A DNA stretch of 22,056 nt from a virus (IMGVR_UViG_3300020281_001603:1-22056); one strand, 5' to 3'. Counted from the stretch's first letter, positions 1 to 8,459 are shown. Notes: a model not told the origin generated them from the sequence alone. A program made the numbers and translations.

Positions 1-319
1 TGCTAGGTAAGATTGTTACCTGTGTGCTGTCGTCACCTGCGACAATTAAACCACCACCTTGACCTTGTACAACGGTTGTTCCACCACCTGATGATAATAA
101 ATTGCTACTGTCTGTAAGTTGATTGATGTCCGTAGGTATTGTAGGTTTATTTGTTAGTTCTGTGTAAGAACCTGTGAAGACTGTCCCCCCAAGATTAACA
201 TTATTAGCCGCGACACTTGTTGCGTTAACAATCGAATTACCTGAAAGATTTAAACTATCACCGACTGGTAATTCTTTTATCTTGTTATCACTTACTACTA
301 ATGGTATCCTGTTTGCCAT
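1..319 (-). CDS. Fibre-type structural protein, N-terminal part (runs off the left edge)
   Basis: An open frame begins at ATG 319 and stays open for 106 codons to the window edge, so the C terminus is missing. An AGGAT ribosome site lies about 8 bases upstream and the preceding fibre gene stops 8 bases away, so it is the third gene of the fibre cluster. The product begins MANRIPLVVSDNKIKELPVG and continues with a Gly/Thr/Asn/Ser-rich stretch that includes TELTNKPTIP and a GGG-rich segment near residues 80-95. This is typical of beta-rich phage fibre or baseplate-wedge proteins. I know this N-terminal style from structural proteins of T4-like marine phages, but no specific function can be given. 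It could be a tail fibre, a short fibre or a virion decoration protein. Confidence 0.75.
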   Translation of the reverse strand, partial: MANRIPLVVSDNKIKELPVGDSLNLSGNSIVNATSVAANNVNLGGTVFTGSYTELTNKPTIPTDINQLTDSSNLLSSGGGTTVVQGQGGGLIVAGDDSTQVTILPS

Positions 320-327
320 ATACTATC

Positions 328-636
328 CTATGTTAATGCCGCTATTCTTAATTTAAAAGCCGCAAAGTCGGCACTTGCCGCAACCTCTGTTTTTAAAACA
401 TCTAATTTTATGTATCCTGGTATGTTACCATTTACAGCGTCAACCAATACTGTGGAATCATCTGCAAATACAGAACCTTTTATATCACCAACAGTTACCC
501 CAACACCACCTGTTAGATTGTCAACTTTTAAATATAACTCGTTAAAATTATCGTTTATCTTATCAAAAGCCGTTCTTAATGGTTCACCGTCACCTTTGTT
601 TGCACTCGATCCTATGTTTATTATCTGTTTAGCCAT
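328..636 (-). CDS. Short fibre-module protein sharing the N-terminal module of the giant fibre
   Basis: This is a 102-residue protein. ATG 636 overlaps the TAA of the 2125-residue fibre gene by one base (TAATG), and an AGGT ribosome site lies inside the end of that gene. Residues 1-36 (MAKQIINIGSSANKGDGEPLRTAFDKINDNFNELY) repeat the N-terminal module of the upstream giant protein (MAKQFVNIG...GDGTGDSIRDAFNKVNENFTELY). The second half carries GDIKGSVFADDSTVLVDAVNG, a motif I recognise from T4-like marine phage fibre proteins. Its small size suggests a fibre cap, an attachment adaptor or a truncated paralogue. The role is inferred only from family resemblance and position between two fibre genes. 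Confidence 0.8.
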   Translation of the reverse strand: MAKQIINIGSSANKGDGEPLRTAFDKINDNFNELYLKVDNLTGGVGVTVGDIKGSVFADDSTVLVDAVNGNIPGYIKLDVLKTEVAASADFAAFKLRIAALT

Positions 637-3600
637 TATAATTTACCTACCACTATTTCTATTTCACCAATTTCATCTCTGTCATAACTTTGTAATGCTT
701 TACCTATGACTGTTCCTAATTTAGGTTCTTCACTTGCTGTTGCCACACCATTTTGTTTTGACGTGACCAACATATCACCTTTTCTAATTTTACCAATTAC
801 TCTGCAGAATACTCTTCCCATCATCGCAAGTTCTACACTGTTCTCAGAATTCAATTTGTTGTTCATCAAGTACGCAGGTTTTTGTGAAACAACACCAGCG
901 ACTGCCTTGTTGTTTTCACCAATTGATATTGTAACTTCTTCTGGACCTCCAAACATCAATACCGTTCCTGGTTGATAGTTATGGTCCGCAACAAATTTTT
1001 CCGCCAAGTCAGCATACTGAGCCTGAGTAGCCGTTCCATCGAACACTGTCGCGTACATTGTGTTGAATCTATTGCTAGAGTCACCCATGTTGATATTTGT
1101 TGCCGCATTACCACCTGCTCCACCTGGAATTAATGCGTGTGGTGTTGCAATCACAGTGGTTGTTCCGCCTGCAACTAAACCTATCTTACCTTCAGTTGAG
1201 TCATCATAATCATCAATATATGTACTACTGTTACCGAACACTATACCTGTGAATGATGTTCCTTTTGCACCGTCCTCAATAGTTTTTGTGTAGATGTAAT
1301 CACTTGCTATTGCCGGAATTGTGTTAACACCAGATCCTGCGTCGTTACTTTGACTTGCAGAAGCATCTGCTCCGCCAAATCCAAATTGATTACCTGAGAA
1401 AGTGTGTACCGTGTTGTTCGCAGTTGAACCTATAACTTCGTATGCAACAACTCCACCTTGCGTTGTTAATCTTACTTTGCTCGAATCTACGTCAAATGCT
1501 GTATTGCCATTCAATGCCAATTTTGCTAAATCTATCTGGCCATCTGCATCTGTTTTTACAATACTATTTGCTTCTCTAGATTTTGTTACATTAGAGAAAC
1601 CATATGTGCCTGCGCCAGTTTTAATTAATGCTTCTCCTGGATCAGCCGCCTGTGCAACTTCTACGCCAAAGTCACCGTCAACAATACCACCACCGTCAGT
1701 TACAACGGAACTGAATGATACAGCAGTGGCATCTCCTGTGCCTGCTGTTGTTCTACCTATGACTTGGAATTGATCTAAATCAGGTAAGTCAGCATAGTCA
1801 ACACCTGTTGCCGATAATGTTACCCAACCGTCTGTTACTGTGAAATCTCCAGAATCGAAACTTGCCAATCCTAAATCTGCTTGAGTGATACCTGTAGAGT
1901 TCGCTCTTGTTGTCGCGGCGTTCATTGCCAACTTGCTTTGTTGTATTGCCGCTGATGGACTTATATCAGCATTAATGATTGAACCTGTTGCAATATCAAA
2001 TGTTAGTTTTGTAGCAGTCGCATCTCTGTCTGCTGTGATTGTTATATCCGATGATCCCTGTACAACAGCATTTCCTATTGCCGGTATAGCCGCGTCAAAC
2101 ACTGTCGCCGTTACACCACCACCGTTGTCAATAGTGTCAACGGTATTGAAATTTGTACCACTTGTCAATGTGTAAGTTATTCTTGTTGCAATACCATACA
2201 CTGGAATACTTGCTTGTACAAAATCTATAATTGTTCCTGTTGCTCCACTGTTTGATCCTGTGATAGTTTGACCTGAACTGAAAACTCCTCCGTTTGCAGG
2301 AGTAGTGTACATAATGAATTTGCCATTGAACATTAATAAGTTACCAGCCGCCAATGGTGTGATAAAGTCTGCGTCTCTGTTGTCGCTTATCTGATCAGTT
2401 GCGTAGTTTACAGCATCAACATAAGATTTAGTTGCGGCATCTTGATCCGCTCCTGGATCTGCTAGGTTGTTAATATTGAATCCACCTAAACTTAAAGAAT
2501 TTGTTGCTGGTGTTGTTCCATCTCTTGCTATCGCACCTGCTCCGATTGGATTAGTTACAACCTGCCCTTGATGATCAAAGTGTAATCTTCTGTTTACGTA
2601 TCCTCTTACCGCTGACTCTGTTGGCACCGTGTCTGACGCATTGTCAGTCATCGCTGAGTCAGAACTGAATTCTGCAACGACAACACCACGTTTGAATCCT
2701 ATACCATCTAAATTACTTAAAGCAATTGAAGCCGAGAACGTAACCGTTCCTGTACCTTGGTCAACTGTGAAGAATCTACCTACTCTAAAGAATCCATCTT
2801 GGTCAGTGGACACATAGAACACTCTACCTTTTCCAATTTCAACAACTTCATTTGCTTGTACTGGTGCTTGTGGGTCTCCGTAAATTACATTTGGATAATT
2901 TGTTGTATTGAATCCACCTGTACCAATGTCTAGGAAGTCATGACCTGTTGCTCTCATTGTTGAAATAGAAACTGTCAATGTTCCTGTTTCGTTGTCAGCC
3001 AGGTTTGCTCTTAGGTTTACACTTGTTGACGCTCTATACATGGTGCTATGGATACCCGAGCCAACTGGTGTTGGTTGAATGTTGTTTACATCTTGGATTG
3101 TTATCGTACCATAAGTGGTTCTGTCTGTGTAACTTGTGATTCTGTGGACTTTTCCGTCCCAACCAAATATCATATCACCGTTGTTCAATCTTGCCACATC
3201 ACTTGCTTGAGTCACTCTGTCTATCGCGATTACAACGTCACCTACTGTGGCACCCATTGTAGTTCCTGCACCCGCATATGTATTGTTTTGTGCTTCAGTC
3301 ATGTTCACGTTCATCTTGACTGTGTCGTATGGTGAATCCATTGTGATCAATGCTTCGTTGGCACCTAGTGCAGTACCAATTGGATCTGTATTTCCAAATG
3401 CTATTGATCTGTAAATTGCGTCTGTGTATTCATCAAACACAATCGCTGTGCTTGGTCTTGTTGGTGCAACGTCATTTACGTTTTCAAATCTAAATGCTCT
3501 ACTGTTTCTTATCGTAACAGCCTGCATATCGGCAACTGCCGCTTTCAATCCTGTACTTGAAGTGGTGTTGGAACCTGCTGTAGATAAGTTTACTTTGTAA

Positions 3601-6600
3601 ACAGTTCCACTTCTAGTCGCTGGTTGTATAGGTGCATTTGTAGTTTCTATGTTAGATATTTCGTATCTCACTATACCAATTGATCCACCGTGATCAATCT
3701 CTACTTCACCTAAGTTGAATGGAATATATTCTGTGTCGAACACATAAATTGCTGTGGCATCTGTGTTCTGTGCAAAATCTGTTGTGCCAGGATTGTAAAT
3801 TAATCCTGTTTGTGTCATGTTGTCAGCAAGTGTGATATTGTCTATCAGTTCGTTTGGATTAGATCCTTCCGCTTTCAATCCAAAGTTACCGTTCGCACAA
3901 GAAGAATTTAATGAACGTATCTGACCACCGTTGTTTGCGAACATACCAGTTTCACAATAGTAAGTGAAAGTTGAAACTTGTTCTGACAATGCACCGTTGG
4001 TAACAACAAGTCCATAACCTAAGTCGTTGACCTGTGTATAATCATTTGCTAGTAATGATCTATTACCACCTGTTTGTATTACAATATTGTATGGTGTGGA
4101 ACCTGTGTACCCATTACCACTATTGGAATCACTGCTTAATAAAATTTGTGCCGTTCCATTTGCTTGATCGTAATTTTTAATGGCTGTGACTTGATATCTT
4201 ACTCCTGCAATATAGAATGGAGCAGGCAGTTCAGGTTTTCTAATGTATAATCCTTGCCCTGCTGTACTTGTTATGTCTAATGTGAATGCATCTACTTTGT
4301 TGCTGATAGTCACTTCTTGATTTCCAACGAAACCATCTACCAACATACCACCTCTGAATAATTTTTTATTTTCTACTCTACTGAATGAAGCACCTGTCTG
4401 TATGTAAGGTGATTTAGTTAATATCTGTCCTTCAGGATCGAGCACCTGTGCAAATCCACCATGTCCTTGAATAGTCATGTTTCTAATAATGGTTGCGTCG
4501 TTCATTAAGAACACGTCCATATCAGCATTGTTTTTCTTAGCACTAGAAGAATTTGTTACATCTGTTAGATAATGATAACCATAGTTCTGTGATGCAAGAG
4601 TTAAACTGTCGAAAGTTGTATCTCTAAAGAAGTGTATTCCCGCCCATATAGATTCTGAAACACCTGTTTTAGGTCTTACAATAGTTCTTCTAAACTCGTC
4701 ACCCTTGATTGAAACGTTTGCAGGAACTCTGATAGGTAAATGTTCTTCATATATACCTGATTCAACATGGATAGTAATCTGTGTTGTCTTAACTTTGTTT
4801 CCGAATTCAACTTCTTCTGATACTTCGAATTCTTTGGGTTCCAACAAGAACATTTCCAACGTGTCATTGGTTGCACCTTGGTCAACCTTGATAAGCAATC
4901 CTAATGCACCAGAAGTTTTACCACGTAAAACTTTTCCTGGTACTAAATCTTTGTTACCTGTGGCGTTCTGGTCAACGTTTCCATTACCACCATTTGAGAT
5001 AGTGATTGTGTATGTGCTTCCGTCAGTTTGTGAAACATTGTAATTGTAATTGTTTATCAAGTTTGTGATTACATCAAATTTAGCCGCCGCACTATCTTTT
5101 GCCGCTTGATCAACTGTGCCTGCGAAACTTGTGTCTTGTGAAACAACTTCAGGATAAACTTTATTTCCTAACGAACAACTCCATGTAATATTAGCAACCT
5201 GTACAATATCTCCAACCACTGCACCGTGTGGTGAGACTGTTGTAACGGTAACTATACCTGATGCGTTGTTGTAAGTCGCTGTTGAAATATTAATTGTGGT
5301 TGCGCCTACTGTGACTGTACCACCACTGACGTAAGTGTGGACGTAATCGTTTGCTCCTGTGAATATTGTAAATGTGTTTGCACTTAACCCGTCGGACAAT
5401 ACTGCAAATTTGCCTTGATAAGTTGATGCAGGTGTTGTTTTGTTTAAAACGTTTGCTGTTACAGTTTTTGCGTATGCAATCGCCGCCAACGTTTCTGTTC
5501 TCTGTTGATTGATTGCTTTCAAACCACTGTTAGAACTGTAATATCTTTTTCCTGCCTGAATGGCATGGAAGTTTGCCGTCAGTCCGTTTGATACGTCAGT
5601 TACTATCGAGTCTTGTATTAAACCTAAATCTAATTTACATCTACTTACATTGTAAAAATATGTTGGGTATGTATTGTTTAGATAACCAATTACTTCATTT
5701 GTTATAAATGATTTGTTAGCCGCCATACCTGCTCTCAATGCCGTTTGTGCCGCCGAGAATGAATTCGTTACTGCCGCTGTTGAAATTGTGGAATTAGTTG
5801 CACCACTTCCGTAAGTTACAGTCTGTTGATATGGTCCTGGTTCAATTGGAGATGTTTCAATTAGTTGCTGTGCTCTTTCACAAGCCTTCGCTATTGTTTT
5901 GTATGCATAACTTAATGATCTACCAAATTTATCTGCCGGTACACCAGACATTGTATCGTCACCATTTGTGCTAACAAATAAATTTTTTGTAGAAGCATAA
6001 CTTGTATTATCCACATAATATTTTGTAGCCGCTTGTAAATCGTCTTGTGAGTTAGGAGTTCCTGCTCCTGCTAGGTCACCTGGGTGATCACTTAGGAACA
6101 AGTTACCAGTCATCTTGTCACCTTGACGTCTAACTGCGGATTGTCTCTGTATTGCTTCTGTGCTTAGATAAAAACCATCTAATGAACTATCATATTCATT
6201 GTCTACGATAGTTTGTGTTCCTGATCCACCGCTTACTGTGATTTTTACTCTTGTTGCGTCATTATTATTAGTCGCTTCAGATTTAGTTGAGTGTAAACTA
6301 ATATAATTTGCATCAACAAATCTAATATAGTAAACTTGATTGTCTGTTAAGTTTGTAGCCGCTGAACCTGTGGTTTTATATTTAAATGCTAAACCATTGG
6401 AAGCATTTGAAAATCCGTGTGATGGAATATTTAAATTTCCATTTTGAAATTGTGTAATTGTTTTTGTGTAGTCTGTTGCGTTTGCCGGTTCGGATCTAAC
6501 TCTTATTTCACCTAAGGTTCCTGTACCGCCTGAACTTGCAAGGTAATTTAAGTCTGCATATCGTTTTGTTATTACAACATCATCTAATGAAATATTAGTT

Positions 6601-7013
6601 CCGTGTGTAGTGTTGTAATCATTTACTGCATTCTGATCTATGCCGACGTTTGCGATAGCGAAACTATTTGCATTAAGTGGACCACCTAATCCTGGTGTTG
6701 TGTCTGAAGCAACAGAAGTTCCTGTAACCGATAATTGGATGTTGTTTGGATCTGAATTTAAATCTACTGCTATACCTGTTCCAGTGATGCCACGCATCGT
6801 GATTGCGTTGCCCGCCGAATTAGATACAGGAATTTTATTCGATCCTAATGTGTTAGGAGTGTCGCTTAATGAAGTGAAACTGATTTGACCACCTTGACCA
6901 AATACTGCATACAGTTCTGTGAAGTTTTCATTTACCTTATTAAAGGCGTCTCTGATACTATCACCCGTCCCGTCGTTTCCTTCTATTCCAATGTTTACAA
7001 ATTGTTTAGCCAT
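636..7013 (-). CDS. Giant tail-fibre/adhesin structural protein, 2125 residues
   Basis: This is by far the largest gene in the window. Residues 1-36 form the attachment-type module also found in the next gene. An AATKYYVD-type fibre motif occurs near residue 329 and again, as AATKSYVD, in the second half. FVSTNGDD...G.S..YA.KTI near 346-375 and IHVESGIYEEHLPIRVPANV near 748-767 are the entry motifs of a right-handed beta-helix (pectate-lyase-like) domain. A later block containing GRVFYVSTDQDGFFRVGRFF is strongly characteristic of structural proteins in T4-like marine phages. Residues 2000-2125 form a compact C-terminal domain starting YADLAEKFVADHNYQPGTVL. It probably makes a long fibre or adhesin that contacts the host surface. 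ATG 7013 overlaps the stop of the Fe-S carrier gene by 8 bases (ATGGCTAA), implying translational coupling. No catalytic residues could be assigned to the beta-helix. Confidence 0.9.
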   Translation of the reverse strand: MAKQFVNIGIEGNDGTGDSIRDAFNKVNENFTELYAVFGQGGQISFTSLSDTPNTLGSNKIPVSNSAGNAITMRGITGTGIAVDLNSDPNNIQLSVTGTSVASDTTPGLGGPLNANSFAIANVGIDQNAVNDYNTTHGTNISLDDVVITKRYADLNYLASSGGTGTLGEIRVRSEPANATDYTKTITQFQNGNLNIPSHGFSNASNGLAFKYKTTGSAATNLTDNQVYYIRFVDANYISLHSTKSEATNNNDATRVKITVSGGSGTQTIVDNEYDSSLDGFYLSTEAIQRQSAVRRQGDKMTGNLFLSDHPGDLAGAGTPNSQDDLQAATKYYVDNTSYASTKNLFVSTNGDDTMSGVPADKFGRSLSYAYKTIAKACERAQQLIETSPIEPGPYQQTVTYGSGATNSTISTAAVTNSFSAAQTALRAGMAANKSFITNEVIGYLNNTYPTYFYNVSRCKLDLGLIQDSIVTDVSNGLTANFHAIQAGKRYYSSNSGLKAINQQRTETLAAIAYAKTVTANVLNKTTPASTYQGKFAVLSDGLSANTFTIFTGANDYVHTYVSGGTVTVGATTINISTATYNNASGIVTVTTVSPHGAVVGDIVQVANITWSCSLGNKVYPEVVSQDTSFAGTVDQAAKDSAAAKFDVITNLINNYNYNVSQTDGSTYTITISNGGNGNVDQNATGNKDLVPGKVLRGKTSGALGLLIKVDQGATNDTLEMFLLEPKEFEVSEEVEFGNKVKTTQITIHVESGIYEEHLPIRVPANVSIKGDEFRRTIVRPKTGVSESIWAGIHFFRDTTFDSLTLASQNYGYHYLTDVTNSSSAKKNNADMDVFLMNDATIIRNMTIQGHGGFAQVLDPEGQILTKSPYIQTGASFSRVENKKLFRGGMLVDGFVGNQEVTISNKVDAFTLDITSTAGQGLYIRKPELPAPFYIAGVRYQVTAIKNYDQANGTAQILLSSDSNSGNGYTGSTPYNIVIQTGGNRSLLANDYTQVNDLGYGLVVTNGALSEQVSTFTYYCETGMFANNGGQIRSLNSSCANGNFGLKAEGSNPNELIDNITLADNMTQTGLIYNPGTTDFAQNTDATAIYVFDTEYIPFNLGEVEIDHGGSIGIVRYEISNIETTNAPIQPATRSGTVYKVNLSTAGSNTTSSTGLKAAVADMQAVTIRNSRAFRFENVNDVAPTRPSTAIVFDEYTDAIYRSIAFGNTDPIGTALGANEALITMDSPYDTVKMNVNMTEAQNNTYAGAGTTMGATVGDVVIAIDRVTQASDVARLNNGDMIFGWDGKVHRITSYTDRTTYGTITIQDVNNIQPTPVGSGIHSTMYRASTSVNLRANLADNETGTLTVSISTMRATGHDFLDIGTGGFNTTNYPNVIYGDPQAPVQANEVVEIGKGRVFYVSTDQDGFFRVGRFFTVDQGTGTVTFSASIALSNLDGIGFKRGVVVAEFSSDSAMTDNASDTVPTESAVRGYVNRRLHFDHQGQVVTNPIGAGAIARDGTTPATNSLSLGGFNINNLADPGADQDAATKSYVDAVNYATDQISDNRDADFITPLAAGNLLMFNGKFIMYTTPANGGVFSSGQTITGSNSGATGTIIDFVQASIPVYGIATRITYTLTSGTNFNTVDTIDNGGGVTATVFDAAIPAIGNAVVQGSSDITITADRDATATKLTFDIATGSIINADISPSAAIQQSKLAMNAATTRANSTGITQADLGLASFDSGDFTVTDGWVTLSATGVDYADLPDLDQFQVIGRTTAGTGDATAVSFSSVVTDGGGIVDGDFGVEVAQAADPGEALIKTGAGTYGFSNVTKSREANSIVKTDADGQIDLAKLALNGNTAFDVDSSKVRLTTQGGVVAYEVIGSTANNTVHTFSGNQFGFGGADASASQSNDAGSGVNTIPAIASDYIYTKTIEDGAKGTSFTGIVFGNSSTYIDDYDDSTEGKIGLVAGGTTTVIATPHALIPGGAGGNAATNINMGDSSNRFNTMYATVFDGTATQAQYADLAEKFVADHNYQPGTVLMFGGPEEVTISIGENNKAVAGVVSQKPAYLMNNKLNSENSVELAMMGRVFCRVIGKIRKGDMLVTSKQNGVATASEEPKLGTVIGKALQSYDRDEIGEIEIVVGKL

Positions 7014-7356
7014 TTACTTTTTCCAAATCGAACTGAATGCTTTCTCCACAACCGCAACTGCTTTTTGCGTTAGGATTTTTGATATCAAAATGTGAACCCC
7101 ACACTTCATTAACATAATCCAATTCAGTTCCTAATAGGTACATTACACTATGGCTGTCTACAACTAATCTTCCACCTTCTGTTTCAATTAGTTCGTCGTT
7201 GTCCTGCATTTCACCTTGATCTGCAAAACCCCAATCATAGGAAAAACCTGCACAGCCACCGCCTTTTATGCCTAAACGCACTGCCCACTTATTATTGTTT
7301 GAACACAGTTCTTTAATCTTCTTTTCTGCTGTGTCAGTCAATGTCATTATTGGCAT
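7006..7356 (-). CDS. iscA: A-type iron-sulfur cluster carrier (IscA/ErpA/HesB family)
   Basis: The product has 116 residues, the usual length for the family. It carries all three cluster-binding cysteines: C35 in GGGCAGFSYDW and C101 and C103 in SSCGCGES. A-type carriers accept [2Fe-2S] or [4Fe-4S] clusters from the assembly scaffold and hand them to target enzymes in the cytoplasm. The start was placed at ATG 7356 (MPIMTL) because an AGGAC site lies about 9 bases upstream; the longer reading adds an untypical hydrophobic leader. A late-type CATAAATA octamer lies 23 bases upstream. The gene overlaps the giant fibre gene by 8 bases, so the carrier is probably made at the same time as virion proteins. 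Clients are unknown; the phage NadA is one candidate, and a fibre protein is more speculative. Confidence 0.93.
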   Translation of the reverse strand: MPIMTLTDTAEKKIKELCSNNNKWAVRLGIKGGGCAGFSYDWGFADQGEMQDNDELIETEGGRLVVDSHSVMYLLGTELDYVNEVWGSHFDIKNPNAKSSCGCGESIQFDLEKVNG

Positions 7357-7379
7357 AATTTTTTGTCCTATTTCATTTG

Positions 7380-7387
7380 TATTTATG
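7380..7387 (-). promoter_or_regulatory. Late-type promoter (CATAAATA) for the iscA-giant fibre operon
   Basis: Read on the minus strand the octamer is CATAAATA, matching the NATAAATA consensus used by T4-like phages with the gp55-type late sigma factor. It lies 23 bases before ATG 7356, leaving room for the AGGAC ribosome site. Assignment is by motif and position only. Confidence 0.55.
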
Positions 7388-7406
7388 GAATTTTTACTAA
7401 TGCTAA

Positions 7407-7414
7407 TGTAAATA
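7407..7414 (+). promoter_or_regulatory. Possible degenerate late-type promoter (TGTAAATA) for the zinc-ribbon gene
   Basis: The octamer differs from NATAAATA at one position and sits 5 bases before ATG 7420, which has no clear Shine-Dalgarno sequence. The spacing resembles the sod and 293-residue fibre promoters. The match is weak and could be chance in AT-rich DNA. Confidence 0.25.
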
Positions 7415-7419
7415 AGTAT

Positions 7420-7707
7420 ATGTTTAAAGGTGAAAAACAAATAAAAACTGAATCAATCCGTAAGAGTAAACTGGGCAATAAGCACAAATGCACTAGGATA
7501 AAGACAATATACTTGTTTCAATGTGATAGTTGTGGTAAAGAGTTTGAAAGGGCGAAAGGTAAGATAGAAAAGAAAAGACTTACTAACTTTTATAAACACG
7601 TGTGCCACTCATGCAATCCAAAGAAATTTGCTCAACAACAAGGTGTCAAACAAAGACAAGTTCTTAGAATGGACGCATCAAGCGACACACCTATAAGTTC
7701 ACTTTAA
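7420..7707 (+). CDS. Small zinc-ribbon protein, 95 residues, unknown function
   Basis: This is one of only two plus-strand genes. The start was set at ATG 7420 (MFKGEKQIKT) because the upstream extension is hydrophobic and would run into the divergent promoter region. The protein is basic and has two paired cysteines, C35-x2-C38 (CDSCGKEFER) and C62-x2-C65 (CHSCNPKKFA), the spacing of a treble-clef or zinc-ribbon fold. A further cysteine at position 24 is available. The C terminus ends RMDASSDTPISSL, a tail I recall from hypothetical proteins of T4-like marine phages. The zinc ribbon suggests nucleic-acid binding, but no function is known to me. It diverges from iscA across 63 bases and converges with a small membrane-protein gene whose stop codon abuts its own. 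Confidence 0.75.
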   Translation: MFKGEKQIKTESIRKSKLGNKHKCTRIKTIYLFQCDSCGKEFERAKGKIEKKRLTNFYKHVCHSCNPKKFAQQQGVKQRQVLRMDASSDTPISSL

Positions 7708-7881
7708 TTATTCTGATTTCCAAATAGTCCAAGCACCGTAGGCAATCGCTCCGTATGCCACTATACTTGCTATAGGTTTGAAAATTAAAAAGGCAATACC
7801 CGCACCAATAAGAATTGCTCCGTCAAGAGTAGTTCTTTCTTTGATCCTTGCATTGATCCATTTTTGTACTGATGTTATCAT
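7708..7881 (-). CDS. Small membrane protein, 57 residues
   Basis: The start at ATG 7881 is supported by a strong AGGAGG site 7-8 bases upstream. The 57-residue product begins MITSVQKWINARIKERTTLD and then has about 34 hydrophobic residues (GAILIGAGIAFLIF, then ASIVAYGAIAYGAWTIW) split by a Lys-Pro near residue 35. This suggests a two-helix membrane hairpin with a basic, cytoplasmic N terminus. The gene follows the sod stop codon by 11 bases, so it is probably cotranscribed with sod and uses a ribosome site overlapping the end of that gene. No family name can be given. It resembles the many tiny inner-membrane proteins of T4-like marine phages. Its stop abuts the stop of the plus-strand zinc-ribbon gene. 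Confidence 0.82.
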   Translation of the reverse strand: MITSVQKWINARIKERTTLDGAILIGAGIAFLIFKPIASIVAYGAIAYGAWTIWKSE

Positions 7882-7892
7882 TGTTTTTCCTC

Positions 7893-8444
7893 CTATGATA
7901 GTCTTTGATTAATTTGTTCCCAATCAATAATTCTCATCATGCTTTCTACATATTTCTTTTTAGCATCTTTGGCAGGAATGTAATCCATAAAAGAATGTTC
8001 CCACATATCAATTGGCATCAATATATCTGTTTTGTAAGATTGGTTTGGAGTTTTCTTTATCGATCCATTTCGTGCCATGTATACCCAACCAGAACCTTGT
8101 ATGCTCATTGCCATTCTTAACATTTCTTTTTTAAATGCATCAAATGTTTTATGATTTTTTTCAATTAATTCTTTAACTGCACCACTAGGTTTGTTTGATG
8201 GTGTTGGTTTACGTAATTGACTCCAAAACAAATTGTGAAGTTTGGCACCACCATAATTAAAATCAGGATCACCTTCTCCTTCGTTGTATCTTCTAACGTA
8301 TGCTTTTGTTAAAACATTGTAATGATAGTCTACATTATTTTTAGACAGTACAGGAGATAGATCGCCTAACTTGTAAGGTAGTTTAACAACTTCAAGTTTG
8401 TCTTCGCGATTTTTCTTCGCTTCAGTAATTTGATCGTATTTCAT
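7893..8444 (-). CDS. sodA: Superoxide dismutase, Fe/Mn family (Mn-type)
   Basis: This 183-residue protein aligns along its whole length with Fe/Mn superoxide dismutases, which convert superoxide to hydrogen peroxide and oxygen in the cytoplasm. All four metal ligands are visible: H41 (DYHY), H70 (KLHNLFW), D146 and H150 (IDMWEH). The active-site tyrosine Y49, the GSGW motif at 117-120 and the substrate-channel region are also present. A glycine lies four residues before H70 and a glutamine at 135 (PNQ), the arrangement usual in Mn rather than Fe enzymes. Unusually, the conserved KHH that follows the first ligand is replaced by VLT (residues 44-46), so the second-shell His30 equivalent is missing. 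No Shine-Dalgarno sequence precedes ATG 8444; an AATAAATA late-type motif sits 6 bases upstream. Confidence 0.92.
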   Translation of the reverse strand: MKYDQITEAKKNREDKLEVVKLPYKLGDLSPVLSKNNVDYHYNVLTKAYVRRYNEGEGDPDFNYGGAKLHNLFWSQLRKPTPSNKPSGAVKELIEKNHKTFDAFKKEMLRMAMSIQGSGWVYMARNGSIKKTPNQSYKTDILMPIDMWEHSFMDYIPAKDAKKKYVESMMRIIDWEQINQRLS

Positions 8445-8450
8445 ATGCTG

Positions 8451-8458
8451 TATTTATT
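8451..8458 (-). promoter_or_regulatory. Late-type promoter (AATAAATA) abutting the sod start codon
   Basis: The minus-strand octamer AATAAATA fits NATAAATA and ends 6 bases before ATG 8444. With T4 late-promoter geometry the transcript would start within a base or two of the start codon, giving a leaderless message. No ribosome site is visible. Confidence 0.45.
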
Positions 8459-8459
8459 T

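Noticed and set aside
4676-4885. Minus-strand frame of 69 residues within the giant fibre
   Set aside because: It is an alternate frame inside a clearly coding region with fibre motifs, and has no supporting start signal.
410-6888. Several plus-strand open frames (for example 410-709, 706-975, 1402-1773, 1885-2175, 3048-3335, 4705-5043, 6640-6888)
   Set aside because: They lie antisense to the 2125-residue fibre gene and its neighbour, lack ribosome sites, and have compositions expected of reverse-strand shadows.
7357-7440. Longer N terminus for the IscA-like protein
   Set aside because: The extension is hydrophobic and unlike the family, crosses the promoter motif, and the internal ATG has a proper AGGAC site.
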